64,000 nt of DNA from assembly GCF_026236535.1 (NCBI RefSeq), contig NZ_JAHTMW010000005.1:62001-126000 (forward strand), in the 5' to 3' direction. Source of the DNA: Streptomyces sp. SKN60 (GTDB lineage Bacteria; Actinomycetota; Actinomycetes; Streptomycetales; Streptomycetaceae). Positions 27,051 to 40,054 of this stretch are shown piece by piece. The notes below the pieces were generated by a model. That model made no database searches and was not told the origin of the DNA. It saw only the letters and a program-made list of their open reading frames with translations. Position numbers and translations under genes: made by a program. Numbering within the stretch: position 1 is the stretch's first letter; every line of letters starts with the position of its first letter.

Positions 27051-27069
27051 GGTGGGGCGCCGGGCAGCG

Positions 27070-27309
27070 GTGCCGTCCGCCGCTGAGAACTCCGAGCTCG
27101 ACCACCGGATCCGCACCGCTCTCCTGCCCCGCGCCGCAGAGCTCGACGCGCACCTCGCCGGGCTGCACTCCGACGCCCGGGCCGCGATCTCCACGGCGGC
27201 CCGAGGGATCCTGAAGCGAGGGAATCTGACCGCGGAGCAGTTCGAGGTGCTCGTGACCCCGTTCGTCGAGGTCGGGGTCGACGTTCCGGCGCATCAGGGT
27301 CGCGGCTGA
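27070..27309 (+). CDS. Hypothetical small helical protein
   Basis: A possible 79-residue gene. From GTG 27070 it reads as a soluble, helix-forming sequence (SELDHRIRTALLPRAAELDA, ARAAISTAARGILKRGNLTA, EQFEVLVTPFVEVG) that looks coding, unlike the repeat just upstream. No family is recognised and the Shine-Dalgarno is poor. The frame stays open upstream through the repeat element, so the true start is uncertain. The element may have truncated a longer gene. Confidence 0.5.
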   Translation: MPSAAENSELDHRIRTALLPRAAELDAHLAGLHSDARAAISTAARGILKRGNLTAEQFEVLVTPFVEVGVDVPAHQGRG

Positions 27310-27406
27310 CAGGGGGAGCGCCGCCCAGGGCCCCTGAGTCCGTGGGCGCGGCCTCGGTGCTCTCCCCGAGACGACAGGCCACCGGGACAGACGGCTCTGG
27401 GGGCCG

Positions 27407-27919
27407 TCAGACCCGCCGCTCCAGCACCTGGCCCGGCCAGTCGCCGACCGTGAAAGCCTCGGTGCGGGTGAAGCCCTGGCGTTCGTAGTAGCGGACGAGG
27501 CGGCCCTCGCTGCCCGCGAAGCAGTCCACGCGCAGCAGGGAGACACCGGCGCGGCGGGTCTCGTCGGCGGCGTGGGCGAGGAGGGCGGCGCCGACGCCGT
27601 GGCCGTGGCGCCGGCCGTCGGTCGCAAGGTAGCGCACGTACTGCTCCGGCTCGTCCGCGCGGGCCACGTACGCGCCCGGGTGCGGGGTGAGGGTGAGGGT
27701 CCCGACGGGGACGCCGTCGATCTCCGCGATCCACGGGGTGCCCTCGGTCACCACCCGCTCGACCGCCTCCACGGTCTTCGGCCGGGCGCTGAACGGCTCG
27801 GTGCCCCATTGGGCGGTGATGCCCCGCGCGTTGAGCCAGACCACCGCGCTGTCGAATATCGCCAGCATCGCGGGCACGTCCGCCGGCCCGCCCCGCCTGA
27901 TCCTGATCATGGTGTCCAT
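27407..27919 (-). CDS. GNAT family N-acetyltransferase
   Basis: A 170-residue acetyltransferase. The acetyl-CoA-binding motif A is GRRHGHGVGAALLAHA at ~102-117 (R/Q-x-x-G-x-G/A type), followed by LLRVDCFAGSEGRLVRYYERQGF, quoted here in pieces as LLRVDCFAG and VRYYERQGF, the typical motif B. It should transfer an acetyl group to a small amine or a protein; the acceptor is unknown. ATG 27919 lies 7 bp after TAGCCT, leaderless, in a 33-bp divergent gap shared with thpR. Confidence 0.88.
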   Translation of the reverse strand: MDTMIRIRRGGPADVPAMLAIFDSAVVWLNARGITAQWGTEPFSARPKTVEAVERVVTEGTPWIAEIDGVPVGTLTLTPHPGAYVARADEPEQYVRYLATDGRRHGHGVGAALLAHAADETRRAGVSLLRVDCFAGSEGRLVRYYERQGFTRTEAFTVGDWPGQVLERRV

Positions 27920-27926
27920 CCGCCCG

Positions 27927-27946
27927 AGGCTAGTGCCTGTCACACT
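27927..27946. promoter_or_regulatory. Back-to-back leaderless -10 boxes for GNAT and ThpR genes
   Basis: TAGCCT (minus strand, 27932-27927) ends 7 bp before ATG 27919 and CACACT (plus strand, 27941-27946) ends 6 bp before ATG 27953. Both genes would be transcribed from within a 33-bp gap. Confidence 0.4.
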
Positions 27947-27952
27947 CGCCCC

Positions 27953-28537
27953 ATGAGGCTTTTCACCGCCGTCATCCCTCCGCCCGCGCAGCTCGCCGAG
28001 CTCGCCCACGAGGTCGACCGGCTGGCCGAGCTGCCCGGCGCCGACCGGCTGCGCTGGGCCTCGCGGCCCGGCTGGCACTTCACGCTCGCGTTCATGGGCC
28101 AGGTCGACGAGGAACTGCTCCCGGACCTGCGCGCCCGCCTCGGCCGGGCCGCCCACCGCACCGCGCCCTTCCCGCTGCGGCTGCACGGGGGCGGCCACTT
28201 CGGGCGGGCGGTGCTGTGGACCGGCGCGGCGGGCGGCCTGGACGAGCTGCGGCTGCTCGCCGAGCGGGCCGACGCCGCCGCGCGCCGCGCCGGCGTCCCG
28301 ATGGACGAGCACCGTGCGTACCACCCGCACCTCACCGTCGCCCGCTCCCGCGCGAACGACACCGACCTGCGGCCCTTCGTCGCCGGCCTCGAGAACTTCG
28401 AGGGCGCCCGCTGGGAGGTCACCGAGCTGTGCCTGGTCCGCAGCCACCTTCCCGGCGGCGGTCCGGCGGGGAAGCAGCCGCGGTACGAGACGATCGCCAC
28501 GTGGCCCCTGGGCGGAGCGGCCGAGCGGGGGCGTTAA
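27953..28537 (+). CDS. thpR: RNA 2',3'-cyclic phosphodiesterase (2'-5' RNA ligase family)
   Basis: A 194-residue 2H phosphoesterase. Both catalytic HxT motifs are present: HFTLAFMG at ~44 and HPHLTVARSR at ~124. The N-terminus MRLFTAVIPP is typical of ThpR/LigT. These enzymes hydrolyse RNA 2',3'-cyclic phosphate ends and can join tRNA halves in vitro. ATG 27953 appears leaderless. The stop codon overlaps the -10 box of the small gene that follows. Confidence 0.9.
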   Translation: MRLFTAVIPPPAQLAELAHEVDRLAELPGADRLRWASRPGWHFTLAFMGQVDEELLPDLRARLGRAAHRTAPFPLRLHGGGHFGRAVLWTGAAGGLDELRLLAERADAAARRAGVPMDEHRAYHPHLTVARSRANDTDLRPFVAGLENFEGARWEVTELCLVRSHLPGGGPAGKQPRYETIATWPLGGAAERGR

Positions 28538-28546
28538 CCTCGATGG

Positions 28547-28639
28547 GTGGACCCGAAAACCCGTAACCGGATCATGGCCGGCGTGCTCGTCCTGATGTTC
28601 GCGATCATCGCGGTGGCGTCGTTGGTGGGCGGCCAGTAG
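28547..28639 (+). CDS. 30-residue single-helix membrane peptide
   Basis: A very short gene: GTG 28547 to TAG 28639. The product starts MDPKTRNRIMAG and continues as one hydrophobic helix (VLVLMFAIIAVASLVGG). TAACCT lies exactly 6 bp before the GTG, the spacing seen at many leaderless genes in this window, and the codons have the expected G/C third positions. The basic start and hydrophobic helix give an N-in single-pass topology. I recall similar short proteins in Streptomyces, but the function is unknown. Confidence 0.6.
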   Translation: MDPKTRNRIMAGVLVLMFAIIAVASLVGGQ

Positions 28640-28687
28640 CCCGCACCCGGCGCCCGCCACCCGATGCGTCGGCCCCCGCTCCGGCCC

Positions 28688-28718
28688 TTGCTTCGAGTGG
28701 ACTCCAGGCAGTTGGCTT
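28688..28718 (+). promoter_or_regulatory. MerR-type promoter: dyad in a 19-bp spacer
   Basis: TTGCTT (28688-28693) and TGGCTT (28713-28718) are 19 bp apart, longer than usual. The spacer centres on GAGT-GG-ACTC. Long spacers with a central dyad are the mark of promoters activated by MerR-family proteins. The -10 ends 7 bp before ATG 28726, so the message would be leaderless. Confidence 0.5.
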
Positions 28719-28725
28719 GATCCCC

Positions 28726-29718
28726 ATGGAGTACACGCAGCTCGGACGCACGGGACTCAAGGTCGGCCGACTCGTCCTGGGGACGATGAACTTCGGACCG
28801 CAGACGGACAAGTCCACCAGTCACGCGATCATGGACGCCGCGCTCGACGCGGGCGTCAACCTCTTCGACACGGCGAACGTCTACGGCCAGACCGCCGGCA
28901 AGGGCCGCACCGAGGAGATCATCGGCTCCTGGTTCGCCAAGGACCCGGCGCACCGCGACAAGGTGGTGCTCGCCACCAAGGTGTACGGGAACATGGCCGA
29001 GGGCGCCGGCCCGGTCTGGCCCAACCACGACAGGCTGTCGGCCGTGAACATCCGGCGGGCCGTCGAGGCCAGCCTCAAGCGGCTCCGCACGGACCGCATC
29101 GACGTCTACCAGTTCCACCACATCGACCGGCACACCCCCTTCGACGAGATCTGGCAGGCCGTCGACACCCTGATCCAGCAGGGCAAGATCCTCTACGCCG
29201 GCTCCTCCAACTTCCCCGGCTACAAGATCGCCCAGGCGAACGAGGCCGCCGCCCGGCGCGGGATGGTCGGCCTGGTCAGCGAGCAGTGCCACTACAACCT
29301 CTACGAGCGGCGCGCCGAGATGGAGGTGATCCCGGCGGCCCAGGAGTACGGGCTCGGCGTCATCCCGTGGTCGCCGCTGGCCGGCGGGCTGCTCGGCGGG
29401 GTCATCCGCAAGCAGGCCGAGGGCGGGCGCCGGGCCGGCGGCCGGACCGCGGAGCGGCTCGCCGACCCGGTGGAGCGGGCCCGCATCCAGGCGTACGAGG
29501 ACCTGCTCGCCAAGCACGGCCTGGACCCGGCCGAGACGGCGCTCGCCTGGCTGCTCACCCGCCCGGGGGTGACGGGCCCGATCGTCGGCCCGCGGACGCC
29601 CGAACAGCTGGCGGGCGCGCTGCGCGCGCTCGAACTGAAGCTGAGCGAGGAGGTCCTCACCGGCCTCGACGAGATCTTCCCGGGCCCCGGCCCGGCGCCG
29701 GAGGCCTTCGCCTGGTGA
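28726..29718 (+). CDS. Aldo/keto reductase
   Basis: A 330-residue NADPH-dependent oxidoreductase of the AKR superfamily (TIM barrel). The catalytic tetrad is visible: Asp and Tyr in LFDTANVYG (~47-55), Lys in VVLATKVYG (~86) and His in FHHID (~129). Cofactor-binding sequences are IPWSPLAGGLLGG and IVGPRTPEQL near the C-terminus. ATG 28726 gives the standard N-terminus MEYTQLGRTGLKVGRLVLG. Its promoter looks MerR-controlled, although the neighbouring regulator is MarR-type. Probable role: reduction of reactive aldehydes or ketones. Confidence 0.93.
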   Translation: MEYTQLGRTGLKVGRLVLGTMNFGPQTDKSTSHAIMDAALDAGVNLFDTANVYGQTAGKGRTEEIIGSWFAKDPAHRDKVVLATKVYGNMAEGAGPVWPNHDRLSAVNIRRAVEASLKRLRTDRIDVYQFHHIDRHTPFDEIWQAVDTLIQQGKILYAGSSNFPGYKIAQANEAAARRGMVGLVSEQCHYNLYERRAEMEVIPAAQEYGLGVIPWSPLAGGLLGGVIRKQAEGGRRAGGRTAERLADPVERARIQAYEDLLAKHGLDPAETALAWLLTRPGVTGPIVGPRTPEQLAGALRALELKLSEEVLTGLDEIFPGPGPAPEAFAW

Positions 29719-29736
29719 GCGCCGTCTGACAGTGGC

Positions 29737-30291
29737 TCACACCCCGCCGAGCCAGCTGGTCGCGTCCAGGCGGAACGCGGTCTCGGCGGGGACGACCGCC
29801 CGCAGCGCGTCCTCCAGGTCGCGCACCCGGTCGGCGCCGAGGCGGGCGGCCCAGTCGGCGCGCAGCTCGTCGAAGACGGCGGCCGAGCGGGCGAGCGCGT
29901 CGATCCCGTACGGGGTGAGGCGGACGAGTTTGCGGCGGGCGTCGCCCGGGTCGTCGGCGCGCTCGGCGTAGCCGAGGGCGAGCAGCCGGTCGACGGTCTT
30001 GCCGGCCGCCTGCTTGGAGACCCCGAGCCGCCGTCCGATGTCGCTGGCGGTCGCCCCGTACGGGCCGGCGGCGATGGCCTGGAGGGCGAAGCCGTGCGCC
30101 GGGCGCATCTCGGGGTGACCCTGCCGGGCCAGTTCGGTGTGCAGGCGGTCGATGAGGGTCCGGAAGCCGGCGAAGAGGAGCAGGGGCAGCTCGAAGCCGG
30201 GGGTGTCGTCCTGCCTTTCGGGAATCCCCTTGCGGCGATCGACAACCTGGTTTACGTTCTCCTCATCGGCATGGTCAACCATGTTGTCCAT
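29737..30291 (-). CDS. MarR family transcriptional regulator
   Basis: A 184-residue regulator with ATASDIGRRLGVSKQAAGKT as helix-turn-helix (~98-117) and wing segment ADDPGDARRKLVRLTPYG. A polar N-terminal extension of ~30 residues precedes the core. It is divergent from the carboxymuconolactone-decarboxylase-like gene with only 42 bp between the starts. A 17-bp palindrome covers its own first codons, so autoregulation and control of the divergent operon are likely. ATG 30291 or ATG 30282 could be the start. Confidence 0.9.
   Translation of the reverse strand: MDNMVDHADEENVNQVVDRRKGIPERQDDTPGFELPLLLFAGFRTLIDRLHTELARQGHPEMRPAHGFALQAIAAGPYGATASDIGRRLGVSKQAAGKTVDRLLALGYAERADDPGDARRKLVRLTPYGIDALARSAAVFDELRADWAARLGADRVRDLEDALRAVVPAETAFRLDATSWLGGV
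30273..30289. promoter_or_regulatory. Palindrome at the MarR start codon (candidate operator)
   Basis: GGTCAAC-CAT-GTTGTCC: 6 of 7 arm positions pair, with a 3-bp centre. It lies over the first codons of the MarR gene and 45 bp upstream of the AhpD-like gene, so one bound dimer could control both directions. Confidence 0.45.
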
Positions 30292-30333
30292 CGTAGCGCC
30301 ACCCGCCCATCGCCACTCGCCAGGGGGACCGCC

Positions 30334-30759
30334 ATGACACTCGACGCTCTCGACCTTCCCACCCGTATCCAGCGCGCCGCCGCGACGCTCAAGGAGACCT
30401 CCCCGCACACCCTCGAAGGCTTCCTCAAGCTCAACGAGATCTTCGAGTCGACCACCCTCGACCCGCACGCCCGCGAGACCGTCATCCTCGCCGTCGCCGC
30501 CCGCAACCAGTGCCACCTGTGCGTCGACATGCACGAGGCCAAGCTCGCCGCCCTCGGCCCGGCGCCCGCGCCCGAACGACTCGACGCCGTACGCCGGTTC
30601 ACCCTCCAGGTGCTCGCCTCCTCGGGCGCCGTCTCCGACGCCGAACTCGACGCCTTCCTCGCCCACGGCTACACCCGGCAGAACGCGCTCGAAGTCGTCC
30701 TCGGCATCGGCACCTACACGGTCTCCACCTTCGCCAACCGCCTCGTCCGCGTCGCATGA
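30334..30759 (+). CDS. Carboxymuconolactone decarboxylase / AhpD-like family protein
   Basis: A 141-residue helical protein with the AhpD-type redox motif QCHLCVDMH at ~58-66 (two cysteines spaced CxxC and a following histidine), preceded by the conserved glutamate in HARETVILAVAARN. Family members act as thiol peroxidases or decarboxylases. GGGGGA upstream supports ATG 30334. The stop overlaps the RidA start by 4 bp. Control by the divergent MarR suggests a response to an oxidant or electrophile; this is inference. Confidence 0.88.
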   Translation: MTLDALDLPTRIQRAAATLKETSPHTLEGFLKLNEIFESTTLDPHARETVILAVAARNQCHLCVDMHEAKLAALGPAPAPERLDAVRRFTLQVLASSGAVSDAELDAFLAHGYTRQNALEVVLGIGTYTVSTFANRLVRVA

Positions 30760-31163
30760 ACAGCGCCAGGATCAACGTCGGTTCAGGCTCGCCGCTCGAA
30801 CCCGAGATCGGCTTCTCCCGGGCCGTCCGCAAGGGCGCCCATGTCGCCGTCGCCGGCACCGCGCCCATCGCGGACGGCGGCGGCACCGCCGGGGTCGGCG
30901 ACGTGTACGCGCAGACCGTCCGCTGCCTCGACATCGCCGAGGCGGCCCTGGCGGAGGCCGGGGCCTCGCTCGACGACGTCGTGCGCACCCGGGTCATGCT
31001 CACCGACGTGACCCGGTGGAAGGAGGCGGCCCGCGCCCACGGCGAACGCTTCGCGTCCGTCCGGCCGGTGACCACCTTCGTCGAGGTCTCCCGCTTCATC
31101 GACCCCGAGTGGCTCGTCGAGATCGAGGTCGACGCGATGGTCGACGCGGTGGTGGAACCCTAG
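30756..31163 (+). CDS. RidA family protein (YjgF/YER057c/UK114)
   Basis: A 135-residue protein of the RidA family, which hydrolyses reactive enamine/imine intermediates. Seen are AVRKGAHVAVAGTAP at the N-terminus, VGDVYAQTVRCLDIAEAAL and VVRTRVMLTDVTRW with the conserved arginine at ~83 and EIEVDAMVD near the end. Translationally coupled to the AhpD-like gene (ATGA overlap). Its 3' end overlaps the opposing SGNH hydrolase gene by 4 bp. Confidence 0.9.
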   Translation: MNSARINVGSGSPLEPEIGFSRAVRKGAHVAVAGTAPIADGGGTAGVGDVYAQTVRCLDIAEAALAEAGASLDDVVRTRVMLTDVTRWKEAARAHGERFASVRPVTTFVEVSRFIDPEWLVEIEVDAMVDAVVEP

Positions 31164-31852
31164 AACCGATAGGGGCCGCCCACGCCCCAAGCCTGGTGCA
31201 GGGCGTTCGCGAAGGCCGCGGCCAGTTTGTGCTCGCCCGTCGGGCCCGGGTGGGTGCCGTCGTAGGTGTCCGCGTGGATGTCGTACGACTCCGGGATCGT
31301 CCCGAGCAGCAGCGGCGAGGCCGCCGAGTCCAGGTCCGCGACCGTCTTCGCGAGCAGCTCGTTGAAGCGGACGCACTCGGCGGCGAACGGCGCGTCGTAC
31401 TCGGCCCGCACGTTCGGGATGACCGGCAGCATGACCGCCCGGACGTGCGGGTTCGCCGCGCGCGCGGCGGCCAGGAAGGCGCGGACGTTGTCCGCCGTCT
31501 GGTCGCTGTTGGTGTAGAAGCCCAGGTCGATCAGGCCGAGCGAGATCAGCAGCACATCGGCGCGGGTCGCCGCCACCGTCTCCCCGATCAGCGGCGCCAT
31601 GTGCAGCCAGCCCTCGCCCCAGCCGGCCAGATGGCGGCGGGCGGCGGCCGGGAAGGCCGGGTCGGCGTAGGCGTCGGAGGTCGCGGCGTCGTCGGCCGGC
31701 TCGTACAACGCGGTGCGCGGGCCGGTGATCTCGTATCCGTCGGGACCGGGTCCGGGCAGCACGGATTCGAGGTGCTGCCACATCCGGTACCGCCAGGTGA
31801 AGTCGCCGGCGCGTCCGATGGTCATGCTGTCGCCGACGAACAGAAAACGCAT
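31160..31852 (-). CDS. SGNH/GDSL hydrolase
   Basis: A 230-residue esterase/lipase-type hydrolase. Block I is FVGDSMTIG with the nucleophile serine at ~9; block V is DGTHPGPTG with the catalytic Asp and His near residue 205. The block III Gly-x-Asn is replaced by LISLGLIDLG. No signal peptide, so it is cytoplasmic. ATG 31852 is chosen (GAGAAT 7 bp upstream) over an upstream ATG at 31861. The substrate ester is unknown. Confidence 0.87.
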   Translation of the reverse strand: MRFLFVGDSMTIGRAGDFTWRYRMWQHLESVLPGPGPDGYEITGPRTALYEPADDAATSDAYADPAFPAAARRHLAGWGEGWLHMAPLIGETVAATRADVLLISLGLIDLGFYTNSDQTADNVRAFLAAARAANPHVRAVMLPVIPNVRAEYDAPFAAECVRFNELLAKTVADLDSAASPLLLGTIPESYDIHADTYDGTHPGPTGEHKLAAAFANALHQAWGVGGPYRF

Positions 31853-31925
31853 GGCGCACATTCTCGCGGAGGCCGGTCACGACCGGCGTCGACCGGCGAC
31901 GTGATCCCGGACACCGCGCAAGGCC

Positions 31926-32129
31926 TCAGCCGGTCCAGCCCCGGGCGTTCTTCTGCCACTGCGCGAGCAGGGCGGGGGAGCCGGCCGGGGCCGGCTGCGA
32001 CGGGCACACGTCGAAGTGACAGATCCGGCAGGTGTCGGAGGGCTGGGCGCGGCCGAGGTCGACGGCCGTGCTGTCACCCGCCCGGCGTGGCCATGCCGGC
32101 CAGTACGTCTCCCACGCGTACGGGGTCAC
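31926..32129 (-). CDS. Small cysteine-containing hypothetical protein
   Basis: A 67-residue protein from GTG 32129. It has a Trp/Tyr-rich N-terminus (YAWETYWPAWPRRAG) and a CRICHFDVC segment with three closely spaced cysteines and a histidine, suggestive of metal binding. The Trp/Pro content is unusual for a random frame and the third-position G/C bias is right. No family is recognised and no good Shine-Dalgarno is seen. Confidence 0.5.
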   Translation of the reverse strand: MTPYAWETYWPAWPRRAGDSTAVDLGRAQPSDTCRICHFDVCPSQPAPAGSPALLAQWQKNARGWTG

Positions 32130-32271
32130 TCACGCAAACCGTCCAGAAGGGTAGTTCTCCGTATCGGGCACAGTGAACCCGGCGCGGAACCGTCAGATCC
32201 GGCAAACGGGTAAAGATCCACCGAACGAGTGCGCAAGCCCCCTCCGGGCGGCCCGTGGCAGGCTTGGGGTC

Positions 32272-33276
32272 ATGCGATCACTGCTCGGCGTCTCCGGGGC
32301 CGCCGCCCTCGTCCTCGCCCTCGGCCTGCCCCTGGCTGCCGCCGGTCCGGCCGCGGCGGCGGACGCCGACCAGGACTTCGTCATCGAGGACCCCAGGATC
32401 ACCGAGTCCAGCGGCCTCGCCGCGAGCCGCGCCCACCCCGGGATCTACTGGACGCACAACGACCAGGACGCGCCCCTGATCTACGGCATCGACTCCCGTA
32501 CGGGAAAGACCGTCGCGACCCTCACCATGAAGGGCGTCGGCACCCCCCGCGACATGGAGGCGATCTCCGTCGGCCCGGACGGGAACATCTACGTCGGCGA
32601 CATCGGCGACAACCTCGACGGCTCGTGGAACCACGTCTGGATCTACCGCTTCCCCGAGCCGAAGGAGCTGGGGGACCAGACGGTCAAGGCCACCCAGTAC
32701 GACGTGAAGTACGCCGACGGGGCGCGCAACGCCGAGGCGCTGATGGTCCATCCGAAGACCGGCCGGGTCTACATCGCCAGCAAGAACGAGGACGGCGGCG
32801 GCCTCTACGCCGGCCCCGAACGTCTCGACCCGACCCGGACGAACGTCTTCAAGCGCATCGGGGAGGTCCCCTGGGTGACCGACGGCGCCTTCTCGCCGGA
32901 CGGCACCCGACTCGTCCTACGCGGCTATCTCCTCGCCAAGGAGTACGCGTGGAAGGACGGGCGCCTCGCCGACGACGGCACCTCCGTCGGCGCCCCCTTC
33001 CAGGGCCAGGCGGAATCGGTCACGTACACCCCGGACGGCTCGGCCTTCCTGTTCGGCTCGGAGGGGAAGCAGAGCCGGGTGGTGCGGGTGGAGCGCGGCG
33101 GGGGGCAGCCCACCGGCCCGACCAGTCCCGGGGACTCCAAGAAGCCCGGTGGCGGCACCGGTTCGGCTGCCACCGGAACGGACGGCGAACAGGGGAACTT
33201 CACGGTCGGCGTGATCGTGCTCGGCCTCGCGACCGTCGTCGTGGTCGGCCTGAAGCGCCTGTTCCGCAAGGGCTGA
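32272..33276 (+). CDS. Exported, membrane-anchored propeller-like protein
   Basis: A 334-residue protein. Residues 1-32 are a signal peptide ending AAAGPAAAADA. The body has repeated beta-propeller-style strands (DMEAISVGPDGNIYVGDIGD, RNAEALMVHPKTGRVYIASK, WVTDGAFSPDGTRLVLRGY, ESVTYTPDGSAFLFGSEG). Then comes a Gly/Pro/Ser-rich linker, and the C-terminus (GVIVLGLATVVVVGLKRLFRKG) is a single transmembrane helix with a basic tail. It is probably displayed on the cell surface. Binding partner or substrate unknown. ATG 32272 is 7 bp after CAGGCT, so probably leaderless. Confidence 0.83.
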   Translation: MRSLLGVSGAAALVLALGLPLAAAGPAAAADADQDFVIEDPRITESSGLAASRAHPGIYWTHNDQDAPLIYGIDSRTGKTVATLTMKGVGTPRDMEAISVGPDGNIYVGDIGDNLDGSWNHVWIYRFPEPKELGDQTVKATQYDVKYADGARNAEALMVHPKTGRVYIASKNEDGGGLYAGPERLDPTRTNVFKRIGEVPWVTDGAFSPDGTRLVLRGYLLAKEYAWKDGRLADDGTSVGAPFQGQAESVTYTPDGSAFLFGSEGKQSRVVRVERGGGQPTGPTSPGDSKKPGGGTGSAATGTDGEQGNFTVGVIVLGLATVVVVGLKRLFRKG

Positions 33277-33288
33277 CCCCTAGGTGAC

Positions 33289-33334
33289 GTACGAGGGCCC
33301 CGCACCGGAAACGCCCGGTGCGGGGCCCTCGTAC
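33289..33334. terminator. Bidirectional terminator between the propeller gene and serC
   Basis: A perfect 20-bp stem (33289-33308 with 33315-33334) and a 6-nt loop AAACGC, midway between two convergent genes. This is the strongest stem-loop in the window. Confidence 0.9.
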
Positions 33335-33358
33335 ACGGCGTACGTGCAAGAACTGCTG

Positions 33359-37393
<4,035 letters not shown>

Positions 37394-37406
37394 AGGCCAT
37401 GGAGGC

Positions 37407-38203
37407 CTACCGGGCGTCCCCGTCGAACTTGGCCGTCGACCAGAAGTAGCCGAGGACCGCGAGGCCGACGCACCAGCCGACGGCGAGCCAGCCGTTGTGG
37501 CCGATCTCGGTGCCGAGGAGCAGTCCGCGCAGGGTCTCGATGGCGGGGGTGAAGGGCTGGTACTCGGCGATCGGCTGGAACCAGCCCGGCATCGCGTCGA
37601 CCGGGACGAAGGTGCTGGAGATCAGTGGCAGGAAGATCAGCGGCATCGCGTTGTTGCTTGCGGCCTCCGCGTTGGGGCTGATCAGGCCCATGCCGACGGC
37701 GATCCAGGTGAGCGCCGTGGCGAAGAGCACGAGCAGACCGAACGCGGCCAGCCACTCGACCGGGCTCGCGTCGTGGGAGCGGAAGCCGATGGCCACGCCG
37801 ACGGCGCCGACCAGGACCACGCTGACCACCGACTGGAGCACGCTGCCGACCACGTGCCCGACGAGGACCGAGCCGCGGTGGATCGCCATGGTGCGGAAGC
37901 GGGCGATGATGCCCTCGCTCATGTCGTTGGCGACGGAGACCGCGGTGCCGATCGTCGTACTGCCGATGGTCATCAGGAGCAGACCGGGCACGAGGTAGGC
38001 GATGTAGGCGGCGCGGTCGGCGCCTCCGTCGCCGATGCCCGCGCTCATGGTGTCGCCGAAGATGTAGACGAACAGCAGGAGCAGCATGATCGGCGTGAGC
38101 AGCAAGTTCAGCGTGAGGGACGGGTAGCGGCGGGCGTGCAGGAGGTTGCGCCGCAGCATGGTGGAGCAGTCGCGCGCGGCGAGGGACAGGGTGCTGCTCG
38201 TGC

Positions 38204-38207
<4 letters not shown>
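37407..38207 (-). CDS. ABC transporter permease (DrrB/ABC-2 type)
   Basis: A 266-residue ABC-2 type permease with six hydrophobic segments and the family sequences LVPGLLLMTIG, NDMSEGIIARFRTMAIHRGSVL (quoted in part: SEGIIARFRTMAIHR) and the last-loop FVPVDAMPGWFQPIAEYQPF. It pairs with the ATPase encoded upstream; the ATGA overlap indicates a heteromeric DrrAB-like exporter. Such pumps move hydrophobic drugs or lipids out of the cell. It follows the convergent FAD oxidoreductase by 13 bp. Confidence 0.92.
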
Positions 38208-39214
<1,007 letters not shown>

Positions 39215-39253
39215 GCTGGGTACTCCTTCGGGGTCCGATGTCAGAGGCTGCGG

Positions 39254-39925
39254 TCAGAGGCTGCGGGCGGTGATGTCGCCGTAGCTGGTGGTGGCGCGGA
39301 CGGTCAGCGCGGAGCCGGAACCGTCGCTGTTCTTCAGGGAGTTGTGGATCCGGCCGTACGAGGTGCCGGCGTCCAGCGAGGCGGAGACGCCGCGGGCGGC
39401 GCCGACGGTGATGTCGCCCTTGCTGGTGGTCAGGGAGACGGTGCCCTGGACGGCCTCGGCGATGTGGAGGGCGCCCATCTGGGTGCTGATCTCGGCGTCG
39501 CCGCCGAGGCGGCCGACGGTGATGTCGCCGGCCTGGAGGGCGATCCGCGCGCTCGCGGCCTCGTCGAGCTTGACCGGGCCCTGCGCGGCCTCGCAGACGA
39601 CGTCGCCGAGGCGGCCGACACCGCGCAGGTCGAGGGCGGCGCCCTTGGCGTCGACGCGGGAGCCGGCCGGCACCTGGACGGTGACCTCGATCGAGCCGGA
39701 CGGGCCAAACATCTGGTTCTTGCCCTCGGGGGCGGTGATACGCAGGACGCCGTCCGCGAAGGTGACCTCGGTCTGCTCGGCGGCCTTCACGTCGCGGCTC
39801 TTGCCGGCGCTCTCGGGGCGGACCTCGACGGTGGCGTCGGAGCGGTCGGCGGCGATGAGGCGGACGTGGCCGGCGGGGACGTCGAGGACGACGGAGACGG
39901 CGGTGGTGGTGGCGAACTTCTGCAT
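39254..39925 (-). CDS. DUF4097 beta-strand repeat protein
   Basis: A 223-residue protein built of short repeated beta strands (GRLGDVVCEAAQGPVKLDEA, RIALQAGDITVGRLGG, TTSKGDITVGAARG, ATTSYGDITARSL), the DUF4097 right-handed beta-helix family. No signal peptide. AGGAGCT upstream fixes ATG 39925. It heads an operon with the DrrAB-like exporter 40 bp downstream and shares the divergent, TTGCAAC-rich promoter region with the GbsR-like regulator. Function unknown. Confidence 0.88.
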   Translation of the reverse strand: MQKFATTTAVSVVLDVPAGHVRLIAADRSDATVEVRPESAGKSRDVKAAEQTEVTFADGVLRITAPEGKNQMFGPSGSIEVTVQVPAGSRVDAKGAALDLRGVGRLGDVVCEAAQGPVKLDEAASARIALQAGDITVGRLGGDAEISTQMGALHIAEAVQGTVSLTTSKGDITVGAARGVSASLDAGTSYGRIHNSLKNSDGSGSALTVRATTSYGDITARSL

Positions 39926-40054
39926 GGTGAGCTCCTGGTCTGGTGGGGTGCCGGTTCTTGTTTCCGACATCGAGAAAGCTACGTTGCGTTCATGGTTGTG
40001 GCAACAAGGAAGATGCGCTGAATCCCAGTAATTGCAGGCCAGATGGGTGAAATC

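Noticed and set aside
26731..27069. In-frame upstream extension of the small protein at 27070
   Set aside because: The extension runs through the end of the MFS gene in another frame and through the MITE-like repeat, so it is open by chance.
33289..33334. Perfect 20-bp stem considered as a CRISPR-like or mobile element end
   Set aside because: Single copy, centred between convergent stops: a terminator is the simplest reading.
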